Shown: positions 14,846 through 27,700 of the stretch, piece after piece
Numbering within the stretch: position 1 is the stretch's first letter
How the letters are laid out: every line of letters starts with the position of its first letter
Assembly: GCA_002118135.1 (NCBI GenBank)
Contig: BDIU01000450.1
Location: 62,001-126,000 of the forward strand
Reading direction: 5' to 3'
Length of the DNA: 64,000 nt
Origin: Trebouxia sp. TZW2008
Taxonomy: Eukaryota; Chlorophyta; Trebouxiophyceae; Trebouxiales; Trebouxiaceae
Translations under genes and position numbers: made by a program
The notes under the pieces: model-generated
Database searches by the model: none
What the model was told of the DNA's origin: nothing
Seen by the model: the letters and a program-made list of their open reading frames with translations, nothing else

Positions 14846-15921
14846 TTTGCCGCGCCTTAGTTGGGTTGCAGCATCGGACTGCAGGCGACAAAGTCAGGTG
14901 CTCGACCCCTCGCACGTTCAAACAACGATCTGTTGGCAAGCGCACGATGTAGCAGTGCGGCGATGTGTTTGCGCAGCGATCTAGGTATCACGCATTCACT
15001 ATACGCCCAAAACTCAAATTGAGTCCAGGTTGCGAATGCGCGATGTGCGCAGCATGCACAAGTAGGCAGCTCTGTTGTGATAGTAGAAGAAGAACGGCCA
15101 GGCAAGCACACTCAGCAGGGCATGCAGGCGCATTGCTGCCTGCCACACATGTGGGGGAATCAACTGCTCATTTGTAACATATATGTATTTACAACACTGA
15201 CCACTGACCATTTGCTATTGCTAAGCGTTTGCAGTGTTATGTCATGGTTATTTACTTACTAAGTAGAGAGAGCATGAGTAAAACAGTGTAAATTCAAATG
15301 CTGGGTTTCAACTTTTTGACAACAGGCAGCCATCTGTCAACCCTATGCTTAACTGGTCCACTGCTTGTTTCTTAATTCTAATTTGATTATAGTATAGTAC
15401 TTAGTGTAGAAGTGTACCGTGAACGGTTCCAGTGTCCCAGGTATTCATTGACAAAATCTTGAAATACTCAGAGTTCTGAGTTTCTAAGGGACTGTGCTAC
15501 TGTGGGACAGGTGACTAGAGTTGGTTAGTACCACATGAATACAGGGTCACACACACGCGCACCCGCTGTTTATGCGCCGCTTGCGGCGCTGCCCTTGTAC
15601 ACAACCCTCATAATTCAACTTTTTGAGTTTCTGCAAGCAGAGCTAGAGAAAGCTGTACGCAGTGGCTGCAGAGCTTGTTCGCAGAGCGCGCAGACGTCAG
15701 GCAGTGACACTACAGTGATGTGGCGCTGATCCTACAGAAGCTGCACGCAGTTTCCGCACAAGTTGGGCCAGAAAACCTATTAAATTCCATAGCCTTTTGA
15801 TAGGATTCTGACAGGATGACATAAGCTTGCCTATTTCTGCGTGCAGACACGTGGACTTCTTATTGTATCTAAATTCCTTCTGTTTGTTCTGTAATTACAG
15901 TAGAAAGGCCGGATTGGCAAC
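14846..15921. other. Intergenic region upstream of SSRP1
   Basis: No recognisable coding exons. The first 200 bp, adjoining the SSRP1 start, presumably contains its promoter. Around 15890-15900 a pyrimidine-rich stretch ending in TTACAG resembles a 3' splice site just before the small ORF at 15922, so a 5'-UTR intron is possible. Confidence 0.5.
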
Positions 15922-16065
15922 ATGAGCACCGCTTATGAGAACCTGAAAGAGCACCTGGAGTTAGCCATCCGGCAATTAAAGAAGATCAAAGGAACCAAAA
16001 AGAAATTCGACTGGGAAGAGCTCTGCAGCCTAGAAAGCTCATTTACTGATCTCACTGACAACTGA
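15922..16065 (+). CDS. Small 47-codon ORF, unknown protein
   Basis: The sequence reads ATG through TGA in one frame, starting MSTAYENLKEHLELAIRQL and ending FTDLTDN. The peptide is helical and charged: a Glu/Lys-rich N-half with KKIKGTKKK, then FDWEELCSLE. A good 3' splice site (TTACAG) ends 22 bp before the ATG. I do not recognise it. It could be a genuine small protein, or the first coding exon of a longer gene, since a CTGCAG lies inside the ORF. No partner is evident. Confidence 0.45.
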   Translation: MSTAYENLKEHLELAIRQLKKIKGTKKKFDWEELCSLESSFTDLTDN

Positions 16066-16505
16066 GCGGTGCAGGTGAGGTCACAATCTGATTGTGTGCG
16101 TCGAACTGCCCTGCAACATGCAACGACCGTGTCCATCAATACAGCTGTTGTCTTGACAAGCTCGCACAAGCAAAGGTCATATCCTGATGCACTTTGTAAA
16201 CAGATGCTTGTTGCTTGCAGTAGTTTTGCAACAGGGAATGCTACACAGGACACAATGCCCAATGGGCTGATACTAAGTAGGCAAGCCATGCTCATGGTAC
16301 ACAAAGGGATCCTCTTTATTGACCGTTTGCGTGAGCAGCTTTCATACTACATTTTCATGCTAGGTTTGGCAGCAGAAGAAAATGGACCAAAACCTTTGCT
16401 CTGCTGAGACAATGCATTATCACTAGCGCAGCAGTCAGATATTGTGCAAAATTGTGCAACTGTGCAAACAACAGCACTTCAGTTTGTGCTACAAGCTAAA
16501 GGGCT
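16066..16505. other. Intergenic, nothing recognised
   Basis: This stretch lies between the small ORF and the 3' end of the coiled-coil gene on the opposite strand. It has short random open frames only. Confidence 0.5.
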
Positions 16506-19149
16506 CTAGGACAAACCAGTATGGCTTGCGTCAAAACATGCCTTGACTGCCCATGCTTGCAATGTCCGCCATAGCCGTCTGCAAGCACTGTGTTTCCAAT
16601 GGTGTAAGTCTGCTATACGCCAACTGCTTGCATTCTGCTGCCTTGGCAGGCAATCATGCTCAAATTGCAGCTCATCCAAGCAAGTCTGGAAGCTGTGAAC
16701 AGCTGACTCATGCTGGCTGCACTCCTGCCTCAGCTGCTGCTTGTCTGCTTGACATCTTTCAAGGCACGCTCCCTGCTGATCAAGTTGTGCAGTCAGGTCA
16801 GACTTGACATGCTGTAGCTGTTCCTGCAGGCTCTGGACAGCGATCTGCACCTCGATTTTCTCATTGGATGCCAGCTCCCTCAACTGCATTGCAGAAACAG
16901 GAGTGACAACTTGCTGCACTCAGGATCCCAAAGCAGGCACGTGGAACGTACAAACCTGTGACACGTTGTGACAGACAATGCTGCTTCTCTCCATGTGATA
17001 CACTTGCACCATTGCACAATCCAGCCTACTTGGTCGTTCAGACTGTGTTTGAGAACATAATAGTGTGCAAGCTTGATAGTGATTACAGAGCTGCGTCACA
17101 AAGTCCCAAGAAGCATTGCCAAAACTGCATGAAGCATCACCTACACATGAAGGCTGTGCTGCCTTGATTCTGGTGCAGTGCACTGCAGTAGCTTCATATA
17201 GCCAGCGATAGCAAGACAGCTGCCTTTTGCTGAAACCACTGTTATTACCTGTTCCTCATGCTTACTATATATCTCATCAACCTCCAATGCAAAGATCTGC
17301 CTCGATTGCTGCTCTGCCTCCTGGTGCACTGTCTCAAGCATACTCAGCTGACGGGAATGCCTTTCCACAGCTGTCTTACAGGCATCATCTGCCTGTTTCT
17401 TCAAGCTGGTCACCTCCGCCTCTTTGTTTTGTAGCTGCTGCCTCAGCAACTCCAGCTCATTCATATGCAGCTGCCTGAAACGGAACACCAGCGCTACATG
17501 AGCCACTGTCATAAGCAGACGCTGCTTGCTTCTCTGCACGCAGGGACCTTGCTATGTACCGCTTGTAACCATTGCTCTAAGTCGATGTTCAGCAACTCTT
17601 TGAGGCAGAATTCTTAGACTCACAATGATGACAAGCACACATTGCTCGCAGTTCTGCATGCAGAAGCTGAGGGTGATATTGATGCATTGGCTCAAATGTC
17701 ATCAAGCTAAGTTGAGCTCCTGGGGTGCTGACTGATTCAACACAAACTTTGAGCAATGGGCAACAAGGAGCACAGGACAAGTTGGTGTCAATTTTGCTTA
17801 CACGACAGCCAGCAATATAGATCTGTGCCAATGGCTGCCAAATCCTTAGTAAGACTGACAAACAAAGATTGCAGTCACATTGACCACTGCTGCATTGCTT
17901 GCAGTCACCACTGTAGTCAACCAAGTCAGGAGTATGTGCCACACTGACGCGATTGTGCAAGTCTAGAGGCATGATGGCTTAAGCGTGGTTGCAGCCTGAG
18001 ATGAGCAAGCCTGTTATCTTGCTGAGCATGCAAGGTGTGCAAAGTCATGCTGATTAGCAGCTAGCAGCTTCACAGCTGCGGGCAGATTCTGCTTCCAGGG
18101 GCATTATGGCACGCAATGAGGGCAAGACCTTGCCTGATCTGTGCCAGCTCTGTCTCCTGAGCATAGCGCTGCATGTGCAGGCGAACAGTGGCATGGTCAT
18201 GCTTGCAAGCCTTCAGGTCCATCTTGTGCTGATCTTGCAGATCCAGAATGTGCTGCTGGGCTGGCTGCATGCAGCCCTGCAAGTCTGCCACCTGAAATTG
18301 CTTGTTCCTGCATGCACATATACAGTCACAATGTGCTGCTTCATGGAGTAGAGGTGTTTGATAGGATGGAATGGCCACAGGATTTGACCAAAATGGCAAC
18401 AAGCCTGCTCTCATACCTGTGCAAAGTACATGAAATTCTGGTTGAAAGCATATGCACTTCAGGAATTCCCAGCCTAAAGCAGCTTTACTGAGACTTGTTC
18501 AAGCCTAGAAGCCCAACAATGCATTTCATGATGTTGTTTGTATCGCTAGCATGCCACAATGTCTGCTAACATGCTCTAAAGCGTGATAGTGTTGTCAATG
18601 CAAGCGGAGCGGTTGATCCATCTCTGCAACATTGACAAACACTTGGATATTGCGTGCAGTAGTAGCGCTCAGGATGCCCAGTGAAACACAAGTGTCGGAG
18701 GCTCACTTGCAGGTGGACTCTAGAGCAGATGATCCTGTAGATGGGCTGTGCCTTGCAAGACCTGCGCGTCAACTTCATTTTGTGCTGATCTGACAATCTG
18801 CTGCAGCCTGTCTTGCAGCTCAGCAACCTGCATACGTAACAGACTTGAAAAGGTCTGTGAATGCAATACTTTGCAGCATTAGTTGCCATGTTGGCCCGTC
18901 ATAGCAATTTGATAGCACAGCTTCAGCTAAGCAATGTCGTAGCGTATGAAGTTCAGTTGTGAGACCATGACAGATATTGGATACACATGTGCAGAATGAG
19001 ATGGCATATCAGGGCATTGCATGCCAGACCTGTGTTGTACGCTTGAGCTGCTCCTGGTGTTGCTGCTGCGTCCATTGAAGCTGTGAACCCAGACGGGAAA
19101 GCTGCAGCTCACTCTGATGAATGAGTGATTGCTTGTCCTGGAGCAGCTC
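16506..19149 (-). CDS. Coiled-coil protein, partial gene model
   Basis: A chain of minus-strand exons encodes Gln/Glu/Lys-rich heptads: 19149-19030, 18827-18762, 18291-18129, 17474-17249 and 16883-16506 (stop TAG). Phases fit except for one missing small exon between 18129 and 17474, which must enter in phase 1 and leave in phase 2; a short one near 17555-17600 would fit. Segments such as ELLRQQLQNKEAEVTSLKKQ and LQEQLQHVKSDLTAQL are typical long coiled coil. The C-terminus turns Trp/Arg-rich (HHWKHSACRRLWRTLQAW). I could not find the first exon upstream of 19149. Function unknown; a cytoskeletal or centrosomal role is only a guess from composition. Confidence 0.65.
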
Positions 19150-21048
19150 CTGCATAACGTTTATGCATCACTGCTTCATCTAGCAAAGCTGTGCATCAGC
19201 TGACATACCACTCAAGCCAAATATTGTACAAAGCTGTTTCAACACACAACAAGAAAAAGTTCAAGTGCTTGCTGATGATGCATGCGTGTCATATCTTGCT
19301 TGCTGCTTCCCATCGCCATCAGTCACGGAGTAAAGTGCGACCATTCATTTTCAAAACAGTGCTGCCTTCACTGTCACCTGGCTGCACGGGTGGCGGCACT
19401 AAGGAAGAGCCTCAATAACACCCTGACAAGACATCAATGCCATTGCTGCGTACGCACTGCCGCTACTCTCAGATACGCCGTTCAGCGCGCTTCCAGAGAC
19501 ATATCACATGCTCTTTTGACAAAAGTCCACACAGACGTACTGCAGCCTGCAGAGGGCATGCACGACATAACGCCTGCTCAATGCAGGGTGAGAGGCCTTG
19601 TATTTTGCCCCCATTGCGAATGGCCTGTGGTGCAACAAGCTGTGCTTTCCGAGCAAGGCTTCGAATTTGCAAGGATACTAAGAGTCGCAAATTGCAGGTG
19701 CGTAGTTGACAGTGTTGTGAAGAGCCCTATGCATGCGCTGCATAGCCTGCTCACTGAGACTGCACGGCTTCGCAAATTAAAATTGTTGCCTCCTGTTCAG
19801 TCCGTGCAGTTACAAGCTGCTTACGCCCGACAGGACATCGCGCGCATCAAATGAAAACTATCAAACAGTCTTGGCGATAGACGTCAGCAGGACGAAGCTT
19901 GCGTTGGTTGCTCGTTGTTGGTAGGGCAGACGATCACTTGCAGATCACGCTCGCTTCGAGCAGAGACTATACATTCCGCGAAATGTCAGTGACGAAGCCA
20001 TGCCACACATCGTCGATCTGATTCGCAAGAGCTGCTCTTCTCAATTAGGGCTGTGCAGAGCGCCCTTGTTCTGCAAGAGGCCAGACATGGCAGGCAGTAA
20101 ATGATCGTCGCGGTCAAGCAGCTCAAAATGCACCGTCGTACAGACCCGTAATGCACGCAGCGTCTTCCGCACACGAAGTTCAGACTCTGCAGGCGTCCTG
20201 CGCGCCAGATGCACAGCCGAAGCCGAAGGCGCTGCTACTACTGAGGTCACGTGGATCCCAGGTGCTCACGTGAGGTGAGGGCGACCCCGGGCCCGCCCCT
20301 GCGTCGTTTCGGCATCGAGGATAGAGTTAGTGCATCAGTGATAGGAGCATACCTGCGCTCAAAGCATAAAGTGTCTTGTTTCTATGACGACAGCAGTGTT
20401 GGCGCCTCAAACATATGACTACTGCTGACTTCCAATCTTGATTGCGCATAGCCACTCCACAGGGCCAGCAAGTGACCCGTGTTTCAAGGTGACCTTTGAC
20501 CGCATAAACGTCGCGTGAGAGCTCATCGCCCTCACAAAGGTGACAGCCAAGCTTGGTCGCTTTTTACCTGCGACTTGTGCTTGCTGTCACGACTCGCCGC
20601 AGTCGTTGGTTTTCTTCCACGTTTGCAGCAACGGCGCTGCGCTAAAACAGCTGGAGCGAGCTGATTGCAGCGCTTTTGTAGCGTAACTTCGATCGCAAGT
20701 TTGGTCTGTGTATCAAGGTACAGTCTTCTGGGCACCCCACTGGCTCAACAATTTGACAGCAAGATGAGTGACACCTTGACTTGTTGCTGCAAGCAATGCA
20801 CAAGTCTAAACTCAGGCCAGCATGCATAGTGATCACTTGCTTTTCTGCACTTCTACCATGCAGGGTTGCCGTGTGCATATTGCTGAGATCTGACATACCT
20901 TGTCATAAGTTTTCCCCTTATCTGTGCAATCAGCCTTGGCATGGTCCCTCTGGCTCAAGTACCGATGCTACATGTGCAGGGCCCATTGACCAAGCGGCAG
21001 TTTCGTACCTGTGATTTGACTTGCACCCCTTCCGTTAGTCAGCACCCA
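19150..21048. other. Intergenic region, nothing firmly supported
   Basis: The unlocated 5' exon(s) of the coiled-coil gene should lie in its left part. A 190-codon plus-strand open frame at 19282-19854 lacks any family signature and overlaps equally open minus frames, so I treat it as chance. The stretch 20220-20330 is GC-richer than its surroundings. An in-frame ATG at 20941 could extend the next gene by 36 codons. Confidence 0.45.
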
Positions 21049-23711
21049 ATGTTTCAACCCAACAATGGACAGCAGGACATGGATATTTTCAATGCCAGCG
21101 CCATGGGCATGCTGTTTGCACAAGTCCCTTTTGGCAACTTGCTAGGAGGTGATGTTGAGAAGGTGGAAGATGCCCAGTATGGCATTGCTGAGAAGTTGGG
21201 AGCTGTCCTTGGAACAGCTGGGGGCTTCACACCAGCCCTGCAGGGCATGCTGACAAACACAATGGCGGTCAGATACCCAGAGGCTGTCAGTCAACTCGCC
21301 AAAAATGGAAATCTTCTGAGGCATGGGGGGCAAACTCTGGCTCAAGTGCGACACATAGGCGGCAAGCTTGGTCCACATGCAATTCATGTAGCAAGTGCAA
21401 GTCAGATTGCAGCCAGCACCACCAGTGCCTTTATCACCATGTGCCACATTGTCGCCAGCTACGACAACGCAATCAAGCTTCAGGAAGCAAATGCCAAATT
21501 GGATCAGCTGCTGCAAGAACACAATCGGGAGTACAGAGCTGATTTGGAGGCCATCTACAACCATCTTGGAGACTTGCTAATGAAGCATGCTAGTGGCTTT
21601 GACATGAGTGCAGCGCTTGGCAGCAGTAGCCAAGATTTGGACAAGCTAGTCATCATCTGGCTGGATCAGATTGTCCACCAGCTGAAACCAGTAAACACAG
21701 CCACAAGTTGGAATGACTTCCTGGCAGGCATTGTACATAGCAACATGTATGCAGCTCTTCTGGTGGGAATACCATGGGCTATTCTATGTTCAGGACCCAC
21801 AACAGTTGCAGCAAAACTGGTCTATCGCCGCTGGGCTAAAGACCTATGTACTCGCCTTGAGGCAGTTAACCGCCTCACACGTTTGGTGGCTGTTGCTATT
21901 TGGCTGCGCCACATCATCAGTCATCACACAGCCAGTCTGCAGCCTTTGTATCACAAGTACAGCGACCGTCTTGAGAAAATAGGCATCATGGCTTGCAGCA
22001 TCAAACAGGCAGTGGAGGAAAATAGGAAGCTGGTCAACATTGATGGACAGCTTACCAGGCAGCTAGAATGGGAAGAGACATTGCCTTTGCGTGTCCGAGC
22101 CATGGTGCAAATTCCAAATGTGCCAAAACCCCAGACGGACGGGATGGAGGCAAAGCTCAGATTATGCTTTGACAAGGATGTCAAGTCATTCTGTTTGGTT
22201 GAAGAGGTAAACAGTGATTTGTATGCATGGCCATCTGTGTTTGCAATGTACATTTGCTAGTTGCATATATTGTGCTCCAGGAATGGCAGTAGTTGTGTGA
22301 CCACCTCTGCCTCCTCGCTCCACATTTCATCAAACTTGTCATGACTTCATGTGACATGCAGACTGGCAAAACACAACAGGTTACTCATGCTGTATGGTAT
22401 ATTTTTCAGTATGCGTATCCGTGCTTGCACCATAAGCAATGAGCTGCTTGCAAAAAGTCACTCAGAGCAGTGCTTGCAGAGCCAAAATGACTGCTGACTC
22501 TAATTTGCCAAACAGGACGGTGGACCACAAGCTGGTGGACCAGCGGACATGGCGGCTCTGCCTGCAAATGGTGAGTGAGTGTACTGCAGACTCAAGACTG
22601 TCCTTGTATCTTTTCACCTGTTGTGGTTGCATCATGCACAAATGTGAAGCTTTTGTTGCATGATTGATATTGTACATGTAGCAGGACCTTCAAGTACTTT
22701 GAGGCTTGTGGCCTTCAGCAAGATGTGGGCTTACTTTGTTGTTGGCCTTCTAGCAAATGCAGAGCAGGAGCTGAAAACAGAGCCAAAAACTAAGTAGCAA
22801 GACCTCCAGCAAACAGTGTGCTGCCTTATGTGTAATCAAGCTGGCTAGTAACACATGTGCTTTACCTCATTCCCAAGGATTGTGGGGGACAAAGACATTT
22901 TAAATTGCAGCAGCTGTGACCAGCAATGACAATGCTCATTTTGACTGAAACAACGCCCGGCATATTGTTGCAGTGGCCAATCTGGTGAAAGAAGTGTTTG
23001 ACAATGTGGTTGGGGCCAGTGCTGTGACTGCAGTGCTTTGCTACCTCAGTTCTGAGAGGATCACCAGTCTGGCAGATTTACAGGTATGACTGCATAAGCA
23101 GCCCTTCGATTGCACGGGCAGTATGCATGAGCTTTGTTTTGTTGGGTTTTGACAGTCCCTGCCAAGCTCACAGAGGTCACAGTGAGTACAAGACAGCATT
23201 TGACAGACAAATTCCATTCACACCCTTGCTAGCAATACGATAAACGACCAAACCACAAGTGCATTGGGTGTACCTTTGCCTGCACATGGACATGCACACA
23301 TGCAACAGACACAGTTTTGCATTCATTCTCCTAAATCTTCGATCCAGATCTGTCGTGTGTACACCTCAACAGTACAATTGACCACAATAGACCACATTTG
23401 TCAGGAAATTTTGGCTAATGCTGTGCTGTATAACAGCCTGGAAACAAGCAGCCTCAGGCAACAACACCATGCTGTGCACTGTATATAGCATGCAGATTGC
23501 AGCCATTTCAACTAGTTGATTGCCTTGCTATGAAGCTTTAGAGGCCTAACTGATTCAGTTGCTTGCTTGTTTGCAGTACATACTGCTCGATCGGATGTGC
23601 ACGGCCTTAGAGCCTCAAGGCTTGCCGCCTACCAGGTTGAACATGTTTTTGACCCTTGCCAAGGAGCGTCACACTGGTACAGTGCTTCCATCCAGGGAAG
23701 GAAATCACTGA
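21049..23711 (+). CDS. Unrecognised protein of about 485 aa
   Basis: The model has four exons with consistent phases: 21049-22206 (386 codons), 22516-22570, 22974-23083 and 23577-23711 (TGA). The first exon is unusually long for this window. The start was chosen at MFQPNNGQQDMD; an in-frame ATG at 20941 is an alternative. Visible features: a Gly/Ala-rich N-region (AQYGIAEKLGAVLGTAGG), an Ala/Ser/Thr stretch about 119-139, a helical heptad segment about 140-177 (LQEANAKLDQLLQEH), and one hydrophobic segment about 234-255 (MYAALLVGIPWAILCS) that could span a membrane. The second exon is Gly/Ala/Pro-rich in the frame demanded by phase, which makes it the weakest part. I know no matching family. 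Confidence 0.6.
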
Positions 23712-24780
23712 CAAAAGTCAGGATGCAGGATATCCTCTGAAACCCGAGAGCCTCACTACCAACCTCTCTAGAAGTAATACATCAAGTACTACAAAGGGTC
23801 AGCAAGCAGTGTAATTAGGTGAATCAGCTGTTTGCAGTGTTCCCTATAGGGTTTGGACATACATGTAATGCCTGCTGCTTTTAGTTTGTCACCACCTGGT
23901 GCTTGAGTTTACCAGCTTTCAATAAGGCTTCTTACATACATACAGACGACCTTGCTTGATACAAGCCAGCAAAGCATTGAATTCACTCAATGATCAGTGG
24001 TCAGACATGCAAATATACCTGGGCAAGCATGCAAGCTCGGAAGCCTTGAGATGAGCAAGCGTCTTGTACGCTGAGAGTTGCAGCAATCGTGTCACAATGA
24101 GCGCATGCAGGCTACGGTGGTCACATATGGTGATCATTGAAAAAGAATCATGGAATACTTCGTTGAGTCAGGCTGCATGGCCAAGACAGCTGCAGCAGCG
24201 TGCAAAGCACTGCCAAATGCCATTGCAATGCTTTGCATCGACGCCCAATGCAGAACAATAGATGACACAGTGGCATCAGCTGAAGACTGAAAGCTCAGGA
24301 GCTGCCCATGCATGCATCGTATGATCTGCCGTGCCTTGCAGCAAATGCCTAGTGCTAGCAAGCTCAGCTGCAGCTGCGACAGCGAATCTTGCTAAAGCTT
24401 TGCGAGCTGGGCCAAGCAAGGATTCCACAGCACCCTCATGACTTACACAGCCGCAGATGATCCGCGGGCCATGTTGCGATCATCCTGCTTGCTATGCCTC
24501 ATCAGGCACAGCCATTGGAGGTTCACCACAAGGGTCAACGCTAGTTGTACGAGGCGATAAGGTGCACGGCAAGCTGACCTGTCGATAGCTTGCATGATTG
24601 GCTCAAGTTGCACGTGTCGATAGGTGCAGTTTTTACAATCATACCTTTCGCTCGAGCCGGATTGACCTGCCAAGGCTGCAATGGGGACCAAACATCAAGC
24701 GTGTGCGGTCCTGGGCGATATAGGTCCCAATAGTTTCAGCTGACAGCGCGTTTCCGAAGGAATCAGACCGTAAGGCCAAA
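23712..24780. other. Intergenic, nothing recognised
   Basis: No credible exons. The right end is the promoter/5' UTR of the carbonic anhydrase gene. Short open frames on both strands look random. Confidence 0.55.
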
Positions 24781-27700
24781 ATGTCGATCTCTGACGTCTT
24801 GGACAACAACAAGTGCGTAACCGTCGTTGCCCATGCTTTCTTATCCGTGGATTTGTGTTAGCACGATCGCCCTCACAGCGCTTGGCGACATAAGCAGAAG
24901 GTGCAGTAAAAACAAAGCAGTGTGTGTGCTCAGTTTGCACGGTTGCCTGCAGGAAATGGGCCAAAGAGATGACCGACGCTGACTCCAACTACTTCAGCAA
25001 GCTCGCTAACCAGCAGGCTCCTGAGTACTTCTGGATTGGCTGCTCTGACTCCAGAGTGCCGGTGAGATATCCATTGCAGCAGTCTGTCGTACTGGAACAT
25101 CTTGACGCAAGTACCTGTCAGTTGCTCGGGTAGCTTTTCGCGTGGGATGTGCAGCACGCGGTCTGCTGAATATCGCGTCGGCTTGCTGATGTAGAGGAAC
25201 CAGCCTCTGCGATTGAGTCGCACATGTTTTCTACAAATTGTTTTGCCTGCTGCAGGCAACCCAATTGCTGGGCCTAGACCCCGGTGAGGTGTTCGTCCAG
25301 AGAAATGTTGGAAACTTGGCCATGCACGGAGACATGAACTGCATGACAGCTCTGGAGTTCGCTGTCAACGCCCTGAAGGTCAAGCACGTCATTGTGTGTG
25401 GTCACTACAACTGCGGTGCCATGAAGGGAGCCCTCAGCTTCCCTGACAAGACCCCTGGTATTGTCAACATGTGGATCTCTGAGATCAAGGACACCCGCAA
25501 CAGGCACGCAGAGCTGCTAGGTGGTCTTCAGGGACAGGAGCAGGTTGACAGGTAGGCTGCATTCGAGGATTGCCTGCATCAGACCTTCCTTCTACATGCA
25601 AAAGGCAGCCCCTTGTCACGGCACACATGCAACATCTTACATGCAAACACCTGTTACAGCATATATGCAACAACTTCCATGCAACAGCTCACATGCAAAC
25701 CCCATCAGCTGCACACTTGGGGTCACAGACTTGCTGTATTGCCTCTTCCTTTTCTTCAATTGAAACAAGACTGGAGGGAAAGAGTAGGCATGACAGCAGT
25801 GGTCAATGATCTCTTGTGCTTGATTCGCTCATGCCCTTGTCAGCATCTCAGCTCACACATCAGCCATTACTGTTGCTGTGATGTTGCTTGTGCAGGGGCG
25901 TTTTCTGCTTTGCACTTTTGTCATAAGGTTATGCACGGCAAGGCACATGTGTTGCAGCTTGTGCTAAGGATTGAACACAGCACTGCGCAGGCTGAGCCCC
26001 CTCATGATTGTGTTTTGGGAGTGCTACTGTGCAAGTGATATCAAGCCCCCTCTTATGGTGTGACATCAGCTGCAGGCTGTGCAAGCTGAACATCATTGGT
26101 ACAATGTGTCCTACATCGTAAGTCTGCAAGATTTCTCTCATGACAAGGCAATGTTGCATTCCCTGAATCCTCAACTTCCTGCAGGCCGTGTGAGCTGAAC
26201 AACAATCCCCACGCGTTCAATGTGTGCTCCAGTCTTACCATGGAATGTTGTTCATACATTTTGTCAAACCAATTATGCCAACAGCTGTGCCATGACAAGG
26301 GTGAGCTTTGCTTGCAGGTTGTGCAAGCTGGACGCCATTGATCTGGCATTGCCTTGCAATTCTCCCAACGTGTGCCCTGCCCCTGCCTGTCAGTCCTGTC
26401 ACTGGCTTTTTGTGACAAGGTCACAGTTTGTTGCAGGTTGTGTGGGCTGAACGCCATCCGCCAGGTTTTCAATGTGCGCTCTGGCACCGCCTTGCAATTC
26501 TCCCATCTTGTGCCCTAGCTCTGCCTGTTAGTCTTGATAGTGGCTTTCTTATGTCAAGGTAACAATGTGCTGCAGGTTGTGTGAGCTGAACGCCATCCGC
26601 CAGGTGTTCAACGTGTGCTCCAGCCCTGCCGTGCAAGGAGCTTGGGATGAGGGTCGTGAGCTGTCAGTGCACGGTCTGGCCTACTCTGTCGGAGACGGTC
26701 TGCTCAAGGTGATGCTCAACCACCTTTCTGTCTTATAGTATGGTTGTGATATGCCTCCAGCCATGCACAGCTAAAACAGTGTGCTTTGTTTGCCCTGTAT
26801 ATAGTCAATCCGATTTCATTCTCACCCCAGCATTGCATGCTCTGCTTGTAATTGTCTGCTCAAGGTGATGTTCAGCTAGTGCTTGGGCAAAGACAACCGC
26901 TTGCAGACCGACGCTGCTGTTGGGCAAGCATGGCTGACGCAGCAGCAGCGCTTTGTACACGGCTTGTGGTCCAAGTCAGCAAACCCAAGACTTGCGCTAT
27001 ACATGCCTAATGCATACTCATAAACCCTGACGTTTTTCTGAACTTGAGTGAGGCCATACAGGGTGCATACAACCAATCAGCTGGAGCTTGCAGTGTATGG
27101 CATCTCATTGTTGCTTCTTGCTCTGATTTACAGGAACAGTCAACACCATGGACAGTTCTTGACATCTCTGATCACAAGTGTCAGGTGATTGCAGGAGCTG
27201 ACTAAGCCCATCACTGGGTATGACATCCTGGTGGAAGTCAAGGAGGTAGCTGAGCACCCTGACATGTCAAGTTGACATCGTGCATGGTTCTCACAAGTGT
27301 CTTATGACTGCAGGAGCTGACTAAGCCCATCACTGGTTATGACACCCTGGTGGAGGCCAAGGAGGCAGCTGAACACCCTGGCCTGCTCATCTTTGAGGAC
27401 ACCTCCGGCCCCGGCAAGGACTGGAAGGACAAGGAGCTGCAGGCTGACATTGCTGAGGAGGTCAAGAAGACCGTCTTCTTTGAGCACGGCGAGAGGGTAA
27501 GCTTTATCATGATATCTTCTTGTTGAGTCAGCTGTCTGATTAACATCGAAGTCTCTCAGCACGTGTCAGTGCTTGCATGCATTTTCAGGGTTTCTCAGTG
27601 TTGGAGGTCAAAGATGACTCTATAGTGAGAAGGAATCGTCTTCAGAGCACGTGTCAGTTTAGTGACAAGCAGCCGTTACAATTCCAATTGCAATGCAGTT

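Noticed and set aside
19282..19854. 190-codon plus-strand open frame
   Set aside because: No family signature, Cys/His/Arg-scattered composition, equally open frames on the other strand and no splice-phase links. Treated as chance.
25570..25809. ORFs with ACATGCAA repeats in carbonic anhydrase intron 3
   Set aside because: The words (CACATGCAA, TTACATGCAA) form a short low-complexity stretch; no exon joins in phase.
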